Source: Leptospirillum ferrooxidans C2-3 | GTDB lineage: Bacteria > Nitrospirota > Leptospirillia > Leptospirillales > Leptospirillaceae | Reading direction: 5' to 3' | DNA length: 64,000 bases | Assembly (NCBI RefSeq): GCF_000284315.1 | Contig: NC_017094.1 | Span: forward strand, 1,085,486-1,149,485 | In this document: piece after piece, positions 60,983-64,000 of the stretch | How positions within the stretch are numbered: the first letter of the stretch is position 1 | Layout of the letters: each line of letters starts with the position of its first letter | Notes under the pieces: model-generated | What the model was told of the DNA's origin: nothing | What the model saw: the letters and a program-made list of their open reading frames with translations, nothing else | The model's database searches: none | Made by a program: the position numbers and the translations under genes

Positions 60983-61657
60983 GTGGCCAGGCTGTATCTG
61001 AAGGATGACCACAAGCCGGACCAGCGCAGGATGGAGATTGTGGCAAAAGCCAGATCTCTTGCCATCGCTGTTGATTTTCTTGGACGGGAGGCTTTTGACC
61101 GTCTTTCCGGCGATTTGGTCCATCAAGGGGTTATCGCTCTTCTTGAGCCTGTGGAAATGTTGGACCTGGACTCCTTTTTAGGCGGATTCAACTCCATGGA
61201 GCTTCCTTCACCGCTTGTGATGGTGGATGGGGTGCTTGATCCAAGGAATCTGGGGGCACTTTTGAGAACATGTGATGCAGCCGGAGTGAAGGGAGCCCTT
61301 ATGCCGAAGAGGCGGGTGGCTCCGTTATCCCCGGTTTGTGCCAAAGCCTCGGCCGGAGCCATGTTCACGCTTCCTCTTGTCAGGTGTGGCAACCCTGCGA
61401 ATACGATCCTGGGGCTTAAAAAAATGGGGTATGGCATCGCGGCTCTCTCATTGGAAGGGGAAGCAGTTTATGGCACCCGATTTCCTGATCCTCTTCTTGT
61501 TGTCATCGGATCGGAGGAAAAAGGTGCCTCCCGCCCGGTTCTCAAGATTTCCGACTGGAAAGTTCGTCTTCCGATGAGGGGACAGATTGATTCCTTAAAC
61601 CTCTCTGTTGCGGCAGGAATCTTTTTGTACACCCAGATCGACATGGGCAGAAAATGA
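60983..61657 (+). CDS. SpoU/RlmB-family rRNA 2'-O-methyltransferase (start uncertain)
   Basis: A TrmH/SpoU-type ribose methyltransferase with the SPOUT knot motifs MVDGVLDPRNLGALLRTCDAAG, LVVIGSEEKGASRPVL and IDSLNLSVAAGIFLY. The first conventional start is the GTG at 60983 (224 residues). However, the same frame continues upstream from 60872 and encodes GGLRAVLEILRHDPKRVARLYL, which matches the expected family N-terminus (G-x-x-AVLE-x-L...V..LY). No ATG, GTG or TTG occurs there, so a CTG (60941) or other rare start, or a sequence error, must be considered. Confidence 0.8.
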   Translation: MARLYLKDDHKPDQRRMEIVAKARSLAIAVDFLGREAFDRLSGDLVHQGVIALLEPVEMLDLDSFLGGFNSMELPSPLVMVDGVLDPRNLGALLRTCDAAGVKGALMPKRRVAPLSPVCAKASAGAMFTLPLVRCGNPANTILGLKKMGYGIAALSLEGEAVYGTRFPDPLLVVIGSEEKGASRPVLKISDWKVRLPMRGQIDSLNLSVAAGIFLYTQIDMGRK

Positions 61658-61703
61658 ACCCCGTTCACTCCTGTTTCCGGTCTTTCAGAAGGAGTTCCTC
61701 TTG

Positions 61704-62321
61704 ATGGCCATCATGAACCGGCTCTTTCACACTTCATTTGGCGTGCTCCTTTTTCTGACTTTTATGGGTTTAGCCTGTCCATCGTTATCGGCAGGAGCCG
61801 GGGAGACTTCCCTGACGCAGACAATCCCTGATTCCCTTGCCCAGGCGATGGGTCTTCAGGTCTTTGACAACCGGATGATAGCCCCTGACCTTTCTGCTCC
61901 CAACCCATCCGGTGTCGTCCATCATCTTTCCGACTACCGGGGAGATCTTGTTGTCCTGAATTTCTGGGCAACTTGGTGTGTCCCATGCCGAAAAGAGATT
62001 CCTTCGCTGGATGCCTTTTCCAAAAAATGGTCCGGGGCGCACGTCAGGGTGGTATCGGTTGCGATGGACAGAAGGACGCAACATGTGACAGAGTTTATGA
62101 AAAAGTACCCTATTTCCTACCCGGTCCTTCTGGGGCGGAAGGGGCAAATCGATTCCCGGTATTTTGGGCTTGGAATCCCCCAAACCTACCTGATCGATTC
62201 AAGGGGCATTCTGATCGGGCGATTAACAGGGCCTAGGGACTGGCTTTCTCCGGATGCGACAAAACTGATCGGCGCCATCCTGGCCGTGGGAAATCCTTCT
62301 CCGGAAAAAGGGCTTCGTTGA
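61704..62321 (+). CDS. TlpA/ResA-like thioredoxin-family protein
   Basis: A 205-residue exported thiol-disulfide protein. AGGAG lies nine bases before the ATG (a TTG just upstream is an alternative). Signal-peptide core FGVLLFLTFMGLACPSLSAGA; the Cys at about 28 sits before Pro and does not form a standard lipobox. The thioredoxin domain includes VVLNFWATWCVPCRKEIPSLDAFSKKW (active CxxC), VVSVAMDRR and the cis-Pro loop GIPQTYLIDSRG. This matches TlpA/ResA-type reductants for cytochrome c maturation; no ccm genes are adjacent. Confidence 0.9.
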   Translation: MAIMNRLFHTSFGVLLFLTFMGLACPSLSAGAGETSLTQTIPDSLAQAMGLQVFDNRMIAPDLSAPNPSGVVHHLSDYRGDLVVLNFWATWCVPCRKEIPSLDAFSKKWSGAHVRVVSVAMDRRTQHVTEFMKKYPISYPVLLGRKGQIDSRYFGLGIPQTYLIDSRGILIGRLTGPRDWLSPDATKLIGAILAVGNPSPEKGLR

Positions 62322-62384
62322 GAGGGCGTTTTTCCGGCCCCTATTTGAGCAAAAATCCAGATTGGTCATCAGACAGGAGATTCA

Positions 62385-64000
62385 ATGAGACGACTTAGAA
62401 TAGGCCTTGCCCAAATGAATCCGACCGTCGGGGATATAGAAGGGAATCTTGCAAAGATCCGTCAGCTCATAGAGCATGCCAGATCCGAGAGGGTCGACAT
62501 CATTGCATTCCCGGAGCTTGCCATCACAGGCTATCCGCCCGAGGACCTTCTTCTTCGACCGGCTTTTATCGAGAAAAACAAGGAAGCACTCGACTCGCTC
62601 CTTCCGCTGGCAACGGATCTTATGGTCGTGGTCGGATTTGTCGACAGGAAAGACGATATCTATAATGCTGCGGCGATTCTTTATAACGGAAAGGTCCAGG
62701 GGATTTATCACAAGCAATACCTTCCGAATTATGGTGTCTTCGATGAAAACAGGACTTTTCAGGAAGGGACTGAAAACCCGGTGATCCTCTTCCGGGGAAT
62801 GAGGATCGGAATCAATATCTGTGAAGATATCTGGTATCCGAAGGGTCCGCTCTATCATCAGGCCCTCTATGGGGATGCCGAGATTATCGTCAATCTCTCT
62901 GCCTCCCCATTTTACGCCGGAAAAAGAGAGGTCCGGGAAAGGATGCTCCAGACCAGGGCAGCGGACAACACGACCTATATCGCCTATATCAATACCGTAG
63001 GGGGACAGGACGAGCTGGTTTTTGACGGACAGAGTCTACTGATCGGTCCTGAAGGAGAGATTGAAGCCCGCGGCAAGGCTTTCCAGGAAGATTTCATGAT
63101 TTGTGAAGTGGATCTGGACCATGTCTTCAGGGTTCGACTTCACGACCCCAGACGACGAAAGGACAAGCGTCTCCCTTCACAGAGCGATCCACTCTGGGAT
63201 GCCCCTGTTTCGATATGGGAAATCCGGGATAGTCTTAAAAGGGGAGCCAGTCCGCTCCTGGACAACTCTCCTCTGAAAAAAACCCAGAAAACGGTTCCGC
63301 TCGAATCGGAAGACGAGATTTACCAGGCCCTTTGCCTCGGGGTCAGGGACTATGTCCGTAAAAATCGCTTCAAGGAGATTCTTGTGGGGCTCTCGGGAGG
63401 GGTCGATTCGGCTTTGGTGGCGGCGATTGCTGTCGATGCGCTGGGAGAAGAGAATGTGCATGGTCTCTTTATGCCTTCCCAGTTTACATCCCAGGACAGT
63501 TTCGAGGACGTTTTTGCCCTGTCCTCAAATCTCGGGATCAAGATCCAGACATTGAACATCTCCCAGATTTATGGGGCCATGCTCGATACGCTACAGCCCC
63601 TTTTTGGAACTCTTCCCGCAGACACCACAGAGGAAAATCTTCAGGCCAGAATCCGGGGCCTCTGGATGATGGCTCTTTCCAACAAGTTTCACTGGATGGT
63701 TTTGACCACTGGAAACAAGTCGGAGATGAGTGTGGGGTATATGACGCTTTATGGGGACATGGCCGGCGGATTTGCGGTCTTGAAGGATGTTCCCAAGACT
63801 CTCGTGTATGATCTTGCCACCCGGGTCAATGTTCTCAAGCCCGGTCGCATTCCCCAGAGGATCCTGTTAAAAGAACCGACCGCCGAACTCCGGCCGAACC
63901 AGAAGGACTCCGACTCTCTCCCCCCATACGAAATCCTCGATCCGATCATGCGGGCCTATGTCGAGGAAGACATGGGATATGCGGAGATTGTCGCCAGGGG
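62385..64000 (+). CDS. nadE: Glutamine-dependent NAD+ synthetase (partial, C-terminus off the right edge)
   Basis: About 538 residues visible to the window edge. CAGGAG is eight bases before the ATG. The N-terminal nitrilase-type glutaminase is clear: Glu in IAFPELAITGYPPEDLLL, Lys in YHKQYLPNYGVFDENR, Cys in GINICEDIWYPKGP. The C-terminal NAD synthetase domain begins with the ATP-binding SGGVDSALVAAI motif (P-loop GLSGGVDSALV, about 341-351), followed by TTGNKSEMSVGYMTLYGDMAGGFAVLKDVPK. Amino-acid donor is glutamine, the product NAD+. The end of the gene is outside the window. Confidence 0.95.
   Translation, partial: MRRLRIGLAQMNPTVGDIEGNLAKIRQLIEHARSERVDIIAFPELAITGYPPEDLLLRPAFIEKNKEALDSLLPLATDLMVVVGFVDRKDDIYNAAAILYNGKVQGIYHKQYLPNYGVFDENRTFQEGTENPVILFRGMRIGINICEDIWYPKGPLYHQALYGDAEIIVNLSASPFYAGKREVRERMLQTRAADNTTYIAYINTVGGQDELVFDGQSLLIGPEGEIEARGKAFQEDFMICEVDLDHVFRVRLHDPRRRKDKRLPSQSDPLWDAPVSIWEIRDSLKRGASPLLDNSPLKKTQKTVPLESEDEIYQALCLGVRDYVRKNRFKEILVGLSGGVDSALVAAIAVDALGEENVHGLFMPSQFTSQDSFEDVFALSSNLGIKIQTLNISQIYGAMLDTLQPLFGTLPADTTEENLQARIRGLWMMALSNKFHWMVLTTGNKSEMSVGYMTLYGDMAGGFAVLKDVPKTLVYDLATRVNVLKPGRIPQRILLKEPTAELRPNQKDSDSLPPYEILDPIMRAYVEEDMGYAEIVAR

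Noticed and set aside
1-64000. CRISPR arrays, rRNA genes, insertion sequences
   Set aside because: No regularly spaced direct repeats, no rRNA-like segments, and no transposase with terminal inverted repeats were seen; the Rpn protein is not associated with an IS.

Overview
This window reads as chromosomal DNA of a Gram-negative, free-living bacterium. It carries lpxA, outer-membrane efflux, lipoproteins and a lytic transglycosylase. The gene set (citramalate synthase next to the aspartate-family pathway, ferredoxin-type nitrite/sulfite reductase, cytoplasmic chemoreceptor, NHL-propeller exported proteins, balanced base composition) fits a Nitrospirota acidophile such as Leptospirillum. That assignment is an inference; no rRNA is present to confirm it.

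Region 1 (1-9751) is the most unusual part. A leftward, edge-truncated beta-hydroxyacid dehydrogenase is followed by nine rightward, almost entirely overlapping genes. They encode a minimal type IV secretion / conjugation-like envelope machine in the order VirB2, B3, B4, a VirB5-position secreted protein, B6, B8, B9, B10. The last gene is a RavA-type MoxR AAA+ ATPase that overlaps virB10 by four bases. No VirB11, VirD4, relaxase, VirB1 or VirB7 gene was recognised. The operon is preceded by a near-perfect sigma-54 (-24/-12) promoter, with an inverted repeat about 170 bp upstream at enhancer distance.

Region 2 (about 10000-19700) is accessory-like. It holds an Rpn/PD-(D/E)XK protein with a 12-bp tandem repeat, a large SEC-C zinc-motif protein, a winged-helix (HARE-HTH-like) protein, a HemW-like radical SAM gene with a striking GTAC cluster, XerD, and two large surface lipoproteins.

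Region 3 (20000-35000) is metabolic and regulatory. It holds nirA, an acyl-ACP desaturase, glgA, a Crp-family regulator, an MCP, an MltD-like transglycosylase, an NuoF-like flavoprotein with a thioredoxin-like [2Fe-2S] ferredoxin, purEK, and a DsbA-fold protein with a CxxS site. Region 4 (34000-46900) holds a divergent pair of signalling proteins (a class III cyclase and a degenerate GGDEF protein), an NHL-repeat exported protein, and a MarR-controlled RND efflux operon with a perfect 22-bp palindromic operator.

Region 5 (46800-64000) is a core biosynthetic block. A thioesterase reads into tRNA-Val. Then comes a long rightward run: aminotransferase, hom, thrC, an ApgM-like probable homoserine kinase, lysC, cimA, lpxA, ihfA, a merR-type gene whose stop lies inside tRNA-Pro, and a terminator. 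After it come surE, a degenerate Pcm-like gene, cysS, an rlmB-type methyltransferase, a TlpA-like thioredoxin, and nadE running off the right edge. Adjacent coding sequences commonly overlap by 4-11 bases, which implies strong translational coupling.
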